64,000 bases of DNA from Planctomycetota bacterium (GTDB lineage: Bacteria; Planctomycetota; MHYJ01; JACPTZ01). The stretch is taken from contig JACPTZ010000214.1 of NCBI GenBank assembly GCA_016192525.1, positions 1-64,000 of the forward strand, read 5' to 3'. Position 1 is the first letter of the stretch. Each line of letters opens with the position of its first letter. Shown one piece after another: positions 54,625 to 64,000 of this stretch. The translations under genes and the position numbers were made by a program. The notes under the pieces were generated by a model. That model saw nothing but the letters and a program-made list of their open reading frames with translations. It made no database searches and was not told where the DNA came from.

Positions 54625-55020
54625 ATGGACCCCCGCCTGACCTCCATCACGGGAGCGGATTCGCGGGGACGGCTTTCGCCGGCCCCGTCCGGGCGGCCGT
54701 CCGCCGCCTCCGGGCCGTCGTTCGCGACGGTGCTCCGGAAGGCGATCGACACCGCCCCGGCCGGACCCGTGAAGTTTTCCGGGCATGCGCAGGAACGTCT
54801 GGCGTCCCGCGGGATCGAGCTGTCCGCGGACGATCTGGACGCGATCGGCGCCGCGCTCGGGAAGGCGCAGGCGAAGGGGGCCCGCGACACGCTGGTGCTC
54901 CTCCGGGACCTCGGGTTCATCGTTTCGATCCCGAACCGGACGGTGGTGACGGCGCTCGACCGGGCCGACCTTCGCGACCGCGTCTTCACGCACCTGGACA
55001 GTACCGTGATCGCCGGATGA
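54625..55020 (+). CDS. Flagellar operon protein (TIGR02530-like)
   Basis: VKFSGHAQERLASRGIELSADDLDAIGAALGKAQAKGARDTLVLL...NRTVVTALD. Confidence 0.85.
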   Translation: MDPRLTSITGADSRGRLSPAPSGRPSAASGPSFATVLRKAIDTAPAGPVKFSGHAQERLASRGIELSADDLDAIGAALGKAQAKGARDTLVLLRDLGFIVSIPNRTVVTALDRADLRDRVFTHLDSTVIAG

Positions 55021-55220
55021 CGGGCGCCGCGGGCGTTCGTCACCGTCGATCGAAGAAGCAGGCGTTCAACGGCTGGTCCCGGAAGCTACCCCGATCGCCC
55101 CGGGCAGACCCCGCCGCAGGTGCGGCGGGGCTCTGTCGAGGGGGGGGTCGGGGAAGTGGAAGGGAAGCCGTACCGGGCCCCCGACCGACCGACGGGGCCC
55201 TCTTGTTGAGGAGTGTTCCC

Positions 55221-57431
55221 ATGGCGCTGGTTCGCGCGTTGAACTCCGCCATATCGGGCCTCCGGGCGCACCAACTGCGGACGGATGTCATCGGCGACAA
55301 CCTCGCCAATGTCAATACCACGGCCTTCAAGACGGGACGGGTGCAGTTCCAGACGCTCCTGAGCCAGACCATCGCGTTCGGCTCGGCCCCTTCCGGCTTC
55401 CTGGGTGGCATCGATCCCAAGCAGTTCGGGCTCGGAGTCGCGATCGGCGATACGAACAAGAACTTCGGTCAGGGCTCGCTCATCGCCACCGGCGTGGCGA
55501 GCGATATGGCGATCGAAGGAGACGGGTTCTTCATCCAGAACGATCAGGGCGGCGGTCCCGTCTACACCCGCGACGGGTCGTTCTCGATCAACCCGAAGAA
55601 TCTCCTGCACAATCCCTCGACGGGATTCATCGTGCAGGGATTCCGGGCCGATTTCACCACGTTTGAAATCCAGGCCGGCGGACCGCTCCAGGACATCCTC
55701 ATCCCCATCGGGGACCTGCGGATCGCGCGCGAGACGGACAACGCGATCTTCGACGGGAACCTGAACGGGGGCGGGGACATCGCGAGCGCCGCGAGCGTCC
55801 TGGACTCCGACCAGTTCCGTTCCGTCGACGCGCTCGGCGCGGACACCGGGGTGGCCACGCTCGACACGCTGCTCACCGACCTCGGCCGGCGCGTCAATGG
55901 GATCACCGTCGATCTCGCCCTTACCGCGAACGACGTCATCTCCATGCAGGCCCAGAAGGGAAACCGGACGCTGCCCGATTCGACGTTCAAGATCTCGGCC
56001 ACGCCTCCGGCGGAATCGGAAGGGATCGATGACTTCGGCACGACGCTCGAAGACCTCATCGACTTCATGGAGGACGCGCTCGGGATCAACACGGTGGGGT
56101 CCGCGACCTCGTCGGCCTCGGACGACCTGTACTCCTCGCCGATCGTCTCGGCCTCCTTCGAGGACGGGGCCGGGGTCGGCGGAGACACCCTCGACACCAC
56201 GGCCGGCACCTACACGATCGGCGCCGCGAACCTGGCGGCGATCGGCGGCGGGGGCGGATTCCTCGACGCCGGCGTGGAGGTGGGGGACTACATGCGGTGG
56301 ACGACCGGCCGCTCCTCCGGCCAGATCGTGCGGGTCGCCGCCGTCACCGCAACGACGATCACCTTCGATCCGAACAACACCCTCGATCCGGCCATTCCGG
56401 CGCCCACGAGCGGAGATGCCGCCGTCGTGGGGGACGGGGACCGGTGGGAGATCCACAAGCAGTCCCGCGTGGCGCTCGGAAACGACGCCAGCGGAACGGC
56501 GCCGTTCAACAACGCCTATCCGGACCCGGCCCGTCAGCGCAAGTTCAACAACACGGCGCTGGAGGGAGTCCTCCGGATCGACGGCAACGTCGGGACGGCG
56601 AATGCGATCCGCAACCTGGAGCTCGCGAAGTCCGGGGGGGACCGGCTCACGGTCTTCACGACCGTGGGGAACGCGGCCGGCGAGAGCGTCATCTCGAACG
56701 CCACCGTGTTCGACACCCTCGGCCAGGCGCACGTCGTCGAGATCACGTACGAGCTGGAGTCCAAGTCGAGCCTCGACCTCCAACGCGGCGATCGATGGCG
56801 ATGGTTCGCCGAGGCGGTGGACTCGGACGGCCCGGACCGGGTGGTCGGGACCGGCTTCATCCAGTTCGATACGGCGGGGCAGTATGTCTCCGAGAACCCG
56901 CTCGCTTCGATCAAGATCAACCTCGGCGGGCTGACGAACAACGCCGGGGTCCTGACGGTGGTCGGCCCCCCCTCGGGCGCCGTGACCCCGCTCTCCATCA
57001 CGCCGGACCACTCGAAGGTCACCGGGTATGCGAACCGGATCTCCGAGGTGGCCCTCGTGGACCAGGACGGGTTCGGGCAGGGGACGCTGACCGACTTCAG
57101 CACGGGGACGGACGGAGTCGTCACCGGGATCTTCTCGAATGGTCAGACGAAGAGCCTGGCCCAGATCGCCCTGGCCCGGTTCCAGAACAACAACGGTCTC
57201 ACCGCGGAAGGCGACAATCTGTTCCGCGTGGGGGCCAACTCGGGGATCGCGATCGTGGGAACGCCCGGGACGTTCGCCCGGGGGGTGGTCCACGGCGGGT
57301 TCCTTGAGGAGTCGAATGTGGACCTGGCGCGCCAGTTCACGGACCTGATCGTGGCCCAGAGGGCCTTCCAGGCGAACGCCCGGACGATCACGACGTCGAA
57401 CCAGATGCTCCAGGACCTGCTGAACATCTAG
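55221..57431 (+). CDS. flgE: Flagellar hook protein FlgE (long form)
   Basis: LNSAISGLRAHQLRTDVIGDNLANVNTTAFKTGRVQFQTLLSQT; C-terminal FLEESNVDLARQFTDLIVAQRAFQANARTITTSNQMLQDLLNI. Confidence 0.96.
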   Translation: MALVRALNSAISGLRAHQLRTDVIGDNLANVNTTAFKTGRVQFQTLLSQTIAFGSAPSGFLGGIDPKQFGLGVAIGDTNKNFGQGSLIATGVASDMAIEGDGFFIQNDQGGGPVYTRDGSFSINPKNLLHNPSTGFIVQGFRADFTTFEIQAGGPLQDILIPIGDLRIARETDNAIFDGNLNGGGDIASAASVLDSDQFRSVDALGADTGVATLDTLLTDLGRRVNGITVDLALTANDVISMQAQKGNRTLPDSTFKISATPPAESEGIDDFGTTLEDLIDFMEDALGINTVGSATSSASDDLYSSPIVSASFEDGAGVGGDTLDTTAGTYTIGAANLAAIGGGGGFLDAGVEVGDYMRWTTGRSSGQIVRVAAVTATTITFDPNNTLDPAIPAPTSGDAAVVGDGDRWEIHKQSRVALGNDASGTAPFNNAYPDPARQRKFNNTALEGVLRIDGNVGTANAIRNLELAKSGGDRLTVFTTVGNAAGESVISNATVFDTLGQAHVVEITYELESKSSLDLQRGDRWRWFAEAVDSDGPDRVVGTGFIQFDTAGQYVSENPLASIKINLGGLTNNAGVLTVVGPPSGAVTPLSITPDHSKVTGYANRISEVALVDQDGFGQGTLTDFSTGTDGVVTGIFSNGQTKSLAQIALARFQNNNGLTAEGDNLFRVGANSGIAIVGTPGTFARGVVHGGFLEESNVDLARQFTDLIVAQRAFQANARTITTSNQMLQDLLNI

Positions 57432-57441
57432 GCGCCGGCCT

Positions 57442-57470
57442 GGCACGGGCAGGCTCCGCCTGCCCGTGCC
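57442..57470. terminator. 13-bp perfect hairpin GGCACGGGCAGGC-TCC-GCCTGCCCGTGCC after flgE
   Basis: Perfect palindrome directly after the flgE stop; could also be a REP-type element. Confidence 0.6.
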
Positions 57471-57562
57471 GGCCGCACCTTCCGGCGATTCGCTGGACAC
57501 AGGTGAGTACGGGCCGCTATACTGGGTGACAGGCAAGGAAGTGGGCGGAGCGGTCGGGACCC

Positions 57563-57754
57563 ATGATCAAGGTGACGCGGTTGAACAACCGGGAGTTCGT
57601 CGTGAACGCGGAGCTCATCCAGTTTCTGGAGGAGACCCCGGACACCGTCATCACGCTCGTGAACCATGAGAAAGTGGTCGTGAAGGAGTCCGTGGACGAG
57701 GTCGTGCGGCGCATCATCGAGTACGCGCGAAGTCTGCGGGCCCTCCCGTCCTGA
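57563..57754 (+). CDS. flbD: Flagellar FlbD family protein
   Basis: MIKVTRLNNREFVVNAELIQFLEETPDTVITLVNHEKVVVKESVDEVVRRIIEY. Confidence 0.93.
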   Translation: MIKVTRLNNREFVVNAELIQFLEETPDTVITLVNHEKVVVKESVDEVVRRIIEYARSLRALPS

Positions 57755-57776
57755 CCCTTCGTGAGAAGGAGTCTCC

Positions 57777-58550
57777 GTGCCGCGGTTTGATCTGGCGACG
57801 ATCGTCGGGATTCTGGCCGGATTCGGCCTCAACGTCGCCGGCATCTGGATGGGGGGATCGCCCCTCCTCCTGTACTGGAACCTACCCTCGGTGTTCATCA
57901 CCTTTGGGGGGGCCTTGGCCTCGCTGGTCGTCCAGTTTCCGATCCGCGATCTGGTGACGTTTCCATCGGTGCTGGCGCACGGTTTTATCGATCACCGGCT
58001 GGAACCGCACAAGATGATCGCGAATCTGGTGCGGTACGCCGAAACGGCCCGCCGGGACGGCATTCTGGCCCTCGAGGCGGTGACGGAGGAGATCGACGAC
58101 GAGTTCCTGATCACCGGCATTCAGCTCGCCGTCGACGGGACCGATCCGGAACTGATCCGTTCGATGATGGACACGGAGCTGGAGTATCTGTCGCAGCGGC
58201 ACCAGCGCGGAAAGCGGATGGTGGAGTGCATGATGGACATGTGCCCCGCGTGGGGGATGATCGGGACGCTCATCGGGCTGATCGCGATGCTGAAGCAGCT
58301 GTCCGACGTCTCCTCGATCGGGCCGAACATGGCCATCGCGCTCCTGACGACGTTTTACGGCGCGATCGGCTGCTACCTGTTCTTCAAGCCGATGTCCCAG
58401 AAACTGGACCTCCGGAACGCGGAGGAGATCCTGATGCGCGAGATGATCATCCGCGGCGTGATGTCAATCCAGTCCGGGGATAATCCGAGGATCGTGTCCC
58501 AGAAGCTGCGCATCTTCCTCGCGCCGAACCAGCGCACCCAGGTGACGTAG
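57777..58550 (+). CDS. motA: Flagellar motor protein MotA
   Basis: ATIVGILAGFGLNVAGIWMGGSPLLLYWNLPSVFITFGGALASL; CPAWGMIGTLIGLIAMLKQL; MAIALLTTFYGAI. Confidence 0.96.
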   Translation: MPRFDLATIVGILAGFGLNVAGIWMGGSPLLLYWNLPSVFITFGGALASLVVQFPIRDLVTFPSVLAHGFIDHRLEPHKMIANLVRYAETARRDGILALEAVTEEIDDEFLITGIQLAVDGTDPELIRSMMDTELEYLSQRHQRGKRMVECMMDMCPAWGMIGTLIGLIAMLKQLSDVSSIGPNMAIALLTTFYGAIGCYLFFKPMSQKLDLRNAEEILMREMIIRGVMSIQSGDNPRIVSQKLRIFLAPNQRTQVT

Positions 58551-58624
58551 GCGGCGAGCCGCCGGGAAGGAGGTCTCCGATGCCCCGCGGAATGTCCTGA
58601 CCCCCCCCTCCGGCTCCCGGGTGG

Positions 58625-59284
58625 ATGATCACGTATTCCGATCTGGTGCAGCAGTTGCTGTGCTTCTTCATCCTGCTCTTGTCGATTTCGAAGATCGACG
58701 TGGTGAAACTCAAGATGTTCGAGCGCGGCTGGATCCGGCACACCGGCGCCCCGAGGCCGACGCCGGTCGAGCGGCAGGACATGGTGATGGCCCTGATAGA
58801 CATGGTTCCCGACAAGGATTTGACCGCCAGCGGGGCCGACGTTGAGGGACCGCCCGGCGAGTTCCTGCGGGTCCAGCGCGTGCATGAGGGATTGAGAGTG
58901 GTGCTGGAGGACTGCACGATGTTCGCCGAGGGGAGCGCGGAACTGGAGCTCCAGGCCATGGAGCGGCTCCGGTGGCTCATCGACAAGGCCCGGGACAAGC
59001 GCAATTACATCGACATCCGGGGCTTCACGAGCGTCGCCGAGGCGGACTCCGTGAACGGCGACCATCATCTTCTCGGATACATGAGGGCCGATGCGGTGGC
59101 CCGGGCCATGATCGGGGAAGAGCAGAACGCCACGATCATTCCGGGGAGGATCCGGCGGAGTTCGCGCGGGGCGTTCGATCCTCTCATTCGTCAGACCGAG
59201 GCGCAGTTCAACCCGGCCCTCCTGGGCCGGAATCGACGGGTCGAGATCATCATCAGCGACGAACTGATCGAGATGAATCCGTAA
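58625..59284 (+). CDS. motB: Flagellar motor protein MotB/OmpA-like
   Basis: MITYSDLVQQLLCFFILLLSISKID; FTSVAEADSVNGDHHLLGYMRADAVARAMI...RNRRVEIIISDE. Confidence 0.88.
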   Translation: MITYSDLVQQLLCFFILLLSISKIDVVKLKMFERGWIRHTGAPRPTPVERQDMVMALIDMVPDKDLTASGADVEGPPGEFLRVQRVHEGLRVVLEDCTMFAEGSAELELQAMERLRWLIDKARDKRNYIDIRGFTSVAEADSVNGDHHLLGYMRADAVARAMIGEEQNATIIPGRIRRSSRGAFDPLIRQTEAQFNPALLGRNRRVEIIISDELIEMNP

Positions 59285-59303
59285 TCCATCGTGGAGCGAC
59301 ACC

Positions 59304-59858
59304 ATGGTTTCGGAAGGTCGAAAGGGAGCGGCGGTAGAAGAGCCCAAAGCGGAGGATGCCCCGCAGGCGGCCGCGCCGGGGCGGGCCCCGATGTTCTCGG
59401 CGGCCGGACTCCTGGTGCTGTTCATCATCGTGCTCATTGAGGGGGTGGGAATTTACGCGATCCTCAAGTATACCTCCACGGCGCAGCAGGGAGAGGGAGG
59501 CCCGGGCGGCGGACCCGGTGGATGGAGCGAGGACGACATCTTTCTGGAGATCGACGAGGTCACCGCCCCCCTCCACGGCGCCCCGCTCAACGCGGAGAAA
59601 AACCTTCGCGTCAAGGTCGCCGTCGCGGTCGACAAGAAGAACAAGGAAAAGGTCGAGACCCTGATCAAGGAGAAGAAGCCCGCGCTGATCCAGATCATCC
59701 GGAGGGCCATGACGGACGTCGTCAACTACAATGACGTCATCGGGCCGAGCGTAGGCGAAGCCGAGGACCGTCTTCAGCGGCGGATCGCGGAGGAATTCGA
59801 CCGCCCGATGGGACATCACGTGAAGCAGGTCGTGATCTCGGACATGAGTTACTTCTAG
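59304..59858 (+). CDS. fliL: Flagellar basal body-associated protein FliL
   Basis: Single TM then ...LRVKVAVAVDKKNKEKVETLIKEKKPALIQIIRRAMTDVV. Confidence 0.82.
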   Translation: MVSEGRKGAAVEEPKAEDAPQAAAPGRAPMFSAAGLLVLFIIVLIEGVGIYAILKYTSTAQQGEGGPGGGPGGWSEDDIFLEIDEVTAPLHGAPLNAEKNLRVKVAVAVDKKNKEKVETLIKEKKPALIQIIRRAMTDVVNYNDVIGPSVGEAEDRLQRRIAEEFDRPMGHHVKQVVISDMSYF

Positions 59859-59889
59859 ATTTCGTGCCCCTTGACAGGGAGCCGGGCCG

Positions 59890-60480
59890 ATGCCCGACCT
59901 GACGGACCCCAACGCGACGAATCCCAATCTGCCGCCCCCCCCCGGGGGGAAGGGACCGTCGGATGCCGACATCGATGCCATTCTGAGCGACATCGAAAAG
60001 CTCACCGGCAAGCCGCTGCCTCCGGGCGCCGCCGGCGGCGCGGGCGCCCTTCCGGAACCGACGCCGGAGGAGCTGGCGGCCCTTCTCGGGGACGCGGGAA
60101 TCACGCCGGAGCCGGAGGCCGGGCCGGAGCCGACGGAGGCGGCCGAGGCCGCCCTTCCGCCCCCTCCGCCCGGATCGTCTCCCATGGAGCTCCCGGCGTT
60201 CGACGCCGGACGCGAAGAAAAAGGCGGAACTCAGATCGATCTGCTGTATGATGTCGCGCTCAACGTCAAGATCGAACTCGGCCGCTCCCGCATGAGCGTC
60301 GAGGACATCCTGAAGCTCGGCAAGGGGTCCGTGATCGAACTGGACAAGCTGGCGGGCGACCCGCTCGACGTGTTCATGAACGACCGGCTGGTGGCCCGCG
60401 GCGAAGTCCTCATTCTGAACGACAACTTCTGCATTCGTATCACGGAGATCGTCGCCCCGAAGGAACGGGGCGTGAGGTAG
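59890..60480 (+). CDS. fliN: Flagellar motor switch protein FliN
   Basis: IDLLYDVALNVKIELGRSRMSVEDILKLGKGSVIELDKLAGDPLDVFMNDRLVARGEVLILNDNFCIRITEI. Confidence 0.96.
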   Translation: MPDLTDPNATNPNLPPPPGGKGPSDADIDAILSDIEKLTGKPLPPGAAGGAGALPEPTPEELAALLGDAGITPEPEAGPEPTEAAEAALPPPPPGSSPMELPAFDAGREEKGGTQIDLLYDVALNVKIELGRSRMSVEDILKLGKGSVIELDKLAGDPLDVFMNDRLVARGEVLILNDNFCIRITEIVAPKERGVR

Positions 60481-60497
60481 GAAGGCGAAGGGGACCC

Positions 60498-61238
60498 ATG
60501 GAAGGGACCAGGGGGCGGGCGATCGCTCTGGCGATCGCCGGCGTCGTGCTGTCTTTTTGTTCCCGACCGCTTCCGGCGCAATCGGCGTCGGCGTCCGATC
60601 CGTCGGCGCCGCCCGCCGCTCCCTCCTCCTCCGTTCCCGCGTCTCCCCCCGCTTCCTCCTTCGAGAGTGAGCCGGCCTTCGGCCCTCCGGAGTCGGGGTC
60701 GACCTCGGGCCTCTCGCCCGCGGGTCCGCCGTCCCCCCCCCCCGACGAGCCGGGTCCCCTGGCCATCGCCTTCTGGACCGGCGCCGTTCTGCTCGCCTTC
60801 GCGGCGGGCACCACCGCCCTCAAGCGGTGGTGGCCCGGCGCCCGGCGCCTCTTTCCGAGCGAAGCGATCCGCGTCCTGGGCCGGCGCGCCCTCACTCCGG
60901 CCCACACGCTCTATCTCGTGGAGATCGGGCACCGGATCCTCCGGGTCGGATGTACGAAGGACGGAATCACCTATCTCGGAGAGATCGCGGACCGCGATGA
61001 GGTCGCCCTCGTGAAGGCCCAGGCCACCGCCGGAGCGAAGGAGTCGGAGTCCCGGTCGTTCCGGCAGGCGCTGGACGGGACTCTGCGGGACTCGTCGCGG
61101 ACGGAGACCGCCGTTTCGCGCGAAGAGGCGGTGGCCTCCGATCCGCTCCTGCCGGACCCGGCCACGGAGCCGGGCCCGGCCGAGCTCAAGGAAGAACTCA
61201 CACAGATCCGACGGACGATCGAAGGGTGGCGCGGTTAG
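60498..61238 (+). CDS. fliO: Flagellar biosynthetic protein FliO-like
   Basis: Single TM; ALTPAHTLYLVEIGHRILRVGCTKDGITYLGEI; between fliN and fliP. Confidence 0.8.
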   Translation: MEGTRGRAIALAIAGVVLSFCSRPLPAQSASASDPSAPPAAPSSSVPASPPASSFESEPAFGPPESGSTSGLSPAGPPSPPPDEPGPLAIAFWTGAVLLAFAAGTTALKRWWPGARRLFPSEAIRVLGRRALTPAHTLYLVEIGHRILRVGCTKDGITYLGEIADRDEVALVKAQATAGAKESESRSFRQALDGTLRDSSRTETAVSREEAVASDPLLPDPATEPGPAELKEELTQIRRTIEGWRG

Positions 61239-61288
61239 TGTGGACGCGGATCGGAAGGAGCGATCCGCACGGTAGGGGAGGTCGCTAG

Positions 61289-62125
61289 ATGGCTCGTGTC
61301 TCACGCCGGCCGGCGCCGAAAGGCGCGGCGTCCGGCGGCGGGTCCCTTCGCCCCTTCTGGGGCCGGGCGGCCCGCGGGATGATGGCCGCTGTCGTTGCCT
61401 GCGCCGTCTTCGCCGGGGGGGCCCATCTCGTCTCCGCGCAGGGGATCGTCCCCACGATTCCGGGCGTCGGCCGCTCCGAGAATCCGGACGACGTCGTCAC
61501 GACGCTCGAGATCCTCTTCCTCCTCACCATCCTGTCTCTGGCGCCGGCGATCCTCATCATGACGACCTCCTTCACCCGGATCGTCATCGTCCTCTCGTTC
61601 CTGCGCCGGGCCCTCGCCACCCAGGAGCTGCCGCCGAACCAGATCGTGGTCGGCCTCTCCCTCTGCCTCACCTTCATGATCATGGGGCCCACCTTCCGGG
61701 AGATGAAGGACACCGCCCTCGTCCCCTACATGAACGCCGAGATCACCCAGAAGACCGCTCTCAAGCGCGCCCTCGATCCGATGCGCAAGTTCATGTTCCG
61801 GCAGACCCGCCAGAAGGACCTCCGGCTCTTCGTGGACATCTCCCGGCTGCCGCTTCCCGCGAACCCCACCCGGGCCGACATCCCGACCGAGGTCCTGGTC
61901 CCGGCGTTCGTCGTCAGCGAACTCCGCCGGGCCTTCATCATGGGATTCGCCCTCTTCCTTCCGTTTCTCGTGATCGACCTGGTGGTGGCGTCCACGCTCA
62001 TCTCGATGGGGATGCTCGTCCTGCCGCCCGTGATGATCTCGCTTCCGTTCAAGATCCTGCTGTTCATCCTGGTCGACGGGTGGCATCTGGTGATCGGATC
62101 GCTGGTGCAGAGTTTCTACACCTGA
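61289..62125 (+). CDS. fliP: Flagellar biosynthetic protein FliP
   Basis: LSLAPAILIMTTSFTRIVIVLSFLRRALATQELPPNQIVVGLSLCLTFMIM; VLPPVMISLPFKILLFILVDGWHLVIGSLVQSF. Confidence 0.97.
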   Translation: MARVSRRPAPKGAASGGGSLRPFWGRAARGMMAAVVACAVFAGGAHLVSAQGIVPTIPGVGRSENPDDVVTTLEILFLLTILSLAPAILIMTTSFTRIVIVLSFLRRALATQELPPNQIVVGLSLCLTFMIMGPTFREMKDTALVPYMNAEITQKTALKRALDPMRKFMFRQTRQKDLRLFVDISRLPLPANPTRADIPTEVLVPAFVVSELRRAFIMGFALFLPFLVIDLVVASTLISMGMLVLPPVMISLPFKILLFILVDGWHLVIGSLVQSFYT

Positions 62126-62142
62126 CGCGCGTGGAGCAGGCG

Positions 62143-62415
62143 ATGGAGATCGACATCGACGCCGCGGTGGCGCTGGGACGTGACGCCCTATGGCTCACGG
62201 TGAAGCTCTCGCTCCCGCTGCTGGTGGTGGGGATCGTCGTCGGACTCATCGTGGGAATCCTGCAGGCCGCCACCCAGGTGCAGGACCAGACGGTCGCATT
62301 CGTCCCGAAGATCCTGGCCACGGTGGCCGTCATCTTTCTCGTTCTGCCGTGGCTGCTCGTCGAACTCGTGGAATACACCCGGGACCTCGTCCTCCGGATG
62401 GCCTCGTTCTGGTAG
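62143..62415 (+). CDS. fliQ: Flagellar biosynthetic protein FliQ
   Basis: LSLPLLVVGIVVGLIVGILQAATQVQDQTVAFVPKILAT. Confidence 0.96.
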   Translation: MEIDIDAAVALGRDALWLTVKLSLPLLVVGIVVGLIVGILQAATQVQDQTVAFVPKILATVAVIFLVLPWLLVELVEYTRDLVLRMASFW

Positions 62416-62419
62416 CCGG

Positions 62420-63205
62420 ATGAATCCGCTCGAATACGCCACGCGCGAGATCCAGATCTTCACGCTGGTCCTGTTCCGGATGAGCGGGTTCTTCTTTCTG
62501 GCGCCGGTGTTCGGGGGGCAGAACACCCCCCCGCCGTGGAGGATCGCGTTCGGAATCCTGATGGCCCTTCTGCTCCATCCCGTGGTGCCGGCGGACCGGT
62601 TCGTGCTGCCGGCGAACCTCGGGATGATGACGGTGGCCGTGCTCGGCGAGCTGGGGGTGGGGCTGCTCCTCGGCTTCGCGGCCACTTTCATCTTCACCGC
62701 CGTCCAGCTTGGCGGGATGCTGATCGACCAGGAACTCGGGCTCGGACTGGCGAACGTGATCGACCCTCTGTCGAACGAGCAGGTATCGGTGATGAGCCAG
62801 TTCCAGGTCTTTCTGGCGATCGTGCTCTTTCTGGCCGCGAACGGGCATCACGGACTGATCCGCGCGCTGGGCGGCTCGTACGCCGCGGTCCCGCTGGCCG
62901 GGATGACTTTTTCGGACGAGGCCGGCCTGCTCCTTTCGGACGGGATGTTCTCGGGGCTGCTCGTGCTGGCCCTGAAGACGGCCGCGCCGGCGATGGTCTC
63001 GTGCTTCCTGGCCACCCTGGCCCTCGCCTTCGTGGCGCGGACGGTGCCGGAGATGAACATCTTCGTGGTCGGATTCTCGATGCGGATCCTGGTGGGGTTC
63101 GCCTTCCTGCTCATCGGAATCCCCGTGTTCGCCCAGGTGTTCACGCACGCGCAGGGGTCGCTCCTGTTCGACCCGCTCGACGCGCTGCTGCGCGCGCTCG
63201 GGTAG
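62420..63205 (+). CDS. fliR: Flagellar biosynthetic protein FliR
   Basis: FTLVLFRMSGFFFLAPVFG; ELGVGLLLGFAATFIFTAVQLGGMLIDQELGLGLANVIDPLSNEQVSVMSQF. Confidence 0.95.
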   Translation: MNPLEYATREIQIFTLVLFRMSGFFFLAPVFGGQNTPPPWRIAFGILMALLLHPVVPADRFVLPANLGMMTVAVLGELGVGLLLGFAATFIFTAVQLGGMLIDQELGLGLANVIDPLSNEQVSVMSQFQVFLAIVLFLAANGHHGLIRALGGSYAAVPLAGMTFSDEAGLLLSDGMFSGLLVLALKTAAPAMVSCFLATLALAFVARTVPEMNIFVVGFSMRILVGFAFLLIGIPVFAQVFTHAQGSLLFDPLDALLRALG

Positions 63206-63220
63206 GCGGAGGCCGCCGGA

Positions 63221-64000
63221 ATGCCGGAGGAACGATTCGACGACCGGTCGGAGCCCGCCACGCCGCGCCGCCGCGAGGAGGCGCGGGAGCGCGGCCACGT
63301 CGCCCGAAGCCAGGACCTGAGCGCCGCCCTTGGGCTCCTCGGAGCGGTGCTCGCCCTGTACTTCGTGGGGGACGCGCTCTTCGCCGATCTGCGCTCCTTC
63401 ACGGTCCTTATGCTCGGGCACCTGGCGGAGGCCGACGTCTCGCTCGACTCGGTCGGGGCCCTCGCCTGGACGGGGTTCCTCTTCTGCTTTCAGATGATGA
63501 TGCCGTTCCTGGCCGCCGTCTTCGTCGTGGCGCTGGCGGCCAACTACGTCCAGGTGGGATTTCTTTTCACCGGGGAACCGCTGACGCCGAACTGGGAGCG
63601 GCTCGACCCGATTGCGGGGCTCCAGCGGTTCTTCTCGATGAGGGCGCTGGTCCGGCTCGCCACGGGGCTCTTCAAGCTCGGAATTCTGACCACCGTGCTG
63701 TACCTGACGCTTTCCGGGGAGGTGAATCCGCTGCTCCACCTCATGGATGTGGCCCCCTCCCAGTTGAGCGCCTACGTGGCCGCCACCGCCTTCGTCCTGT
63801 GCCTGCGCGCCGCCCTCGCGCTCGTGGTCCTGGCGCTCCTGGACTTCGGCTTCCAGCGCTGGCAGTACGAGATCGATCTCCGCATGACGCGGGCCGAGGT
63901 GAAGGAGGAGCTGAAGCGGCTGGAGGGGGACCCGAAGATCCGGGAGCGGCGGCGCGCCATCCAGCGCCAGCTCGCCATGCAGCGGATGATGCAGAAGGTG
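63221..64000 (+). CDS. flhB: Flagellar biosynthetic protein FlhB, truncated by window end
   Basis: MPEERFDDRSEPATPRRREEARERGHVARSQDLSAAL; DFGFQRWQYEIDLRMTRAEVKEELKRLEGDPKIRERRRAIQRQLAMQRMMQ; no stop before 64000. Confidence 0.95.
   Translation, partial: MPEERFDDRSEPATPRRREEARERGHVARSQDLSAALGLLGAVLALYFVGDALFADLRSFTVLMLGHLAEADVSLDSVGALAWTGFLFCFQMMMPFLAAVFVVALAANYVQVGFLFTGEPLTPNWERLDPIAGLQRFFSMRALVRLATGLFKLGILTTVLYLTLSGEVNPLLHLMDVAPSQLSAYVAATAFVLCLRAALALVVLALLDFGFQRWQYEIDLRMTRAEVKEELKRLEGDPKIRERRRAIQRQLAMQRMMQKV

Noticed and set aside
55086-57536. 816-aa minus-strand ORF
   Set aside because: Antisense to flgE; compositional artefact.

Overview
High-GC bacterial chromosomal window, reading like a metagenome-type contig; phylum not assigned (Planctomycetota-like features are only an inference). 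Left to right: (1) an ABC-2 type export module, an RNase D-like exonuclease and urocanate hydratase. (2) A minus-strand block with an ABC ATPase, two tandem membrane proteins that both look disrupted, a TPR protein, a Ser/Thr kinase with a C-terminal RDD domain, an unrecognised 555-aa TPR protein, and parB/parA with a parS-like site inside parB. (3) Acylphosphatase, an ABC permease and a metallophosphoesterase. (4) A minus-strand ECF sigma / zf-HC2+HEAT anti-sigma / duplicated-domain exported protein group. (5) A type I restriction-modification locus (hsdR-hsdM-hsdS) whose hsdM-hsdS interval holds about 0.8 kb of hairpin-rich repeats plus the 3' remnant of a DUF1016/YhcG-like nuclease. A LexA-type HTH ORF, a DUF433/PIN-like pair and a DUF5131-like remnant follow. 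(6) A run of large secreted proteins and tandem repeats. (7) An AT-rich promoter island, a MerR-type regulator and a long flagellar locus: FlgN-like, HK/RR, flgBC fliEFGHIJ, motE-like, fliK flgD, flgE, flbD, motAB, fliL fliN fliOPQR, flhB (cut by the window end). fliM is not found between fliL and fliN. No rRNA, tRNA or CRISPR was recognised. All family calls are from motif reading by eye; no searches were run.
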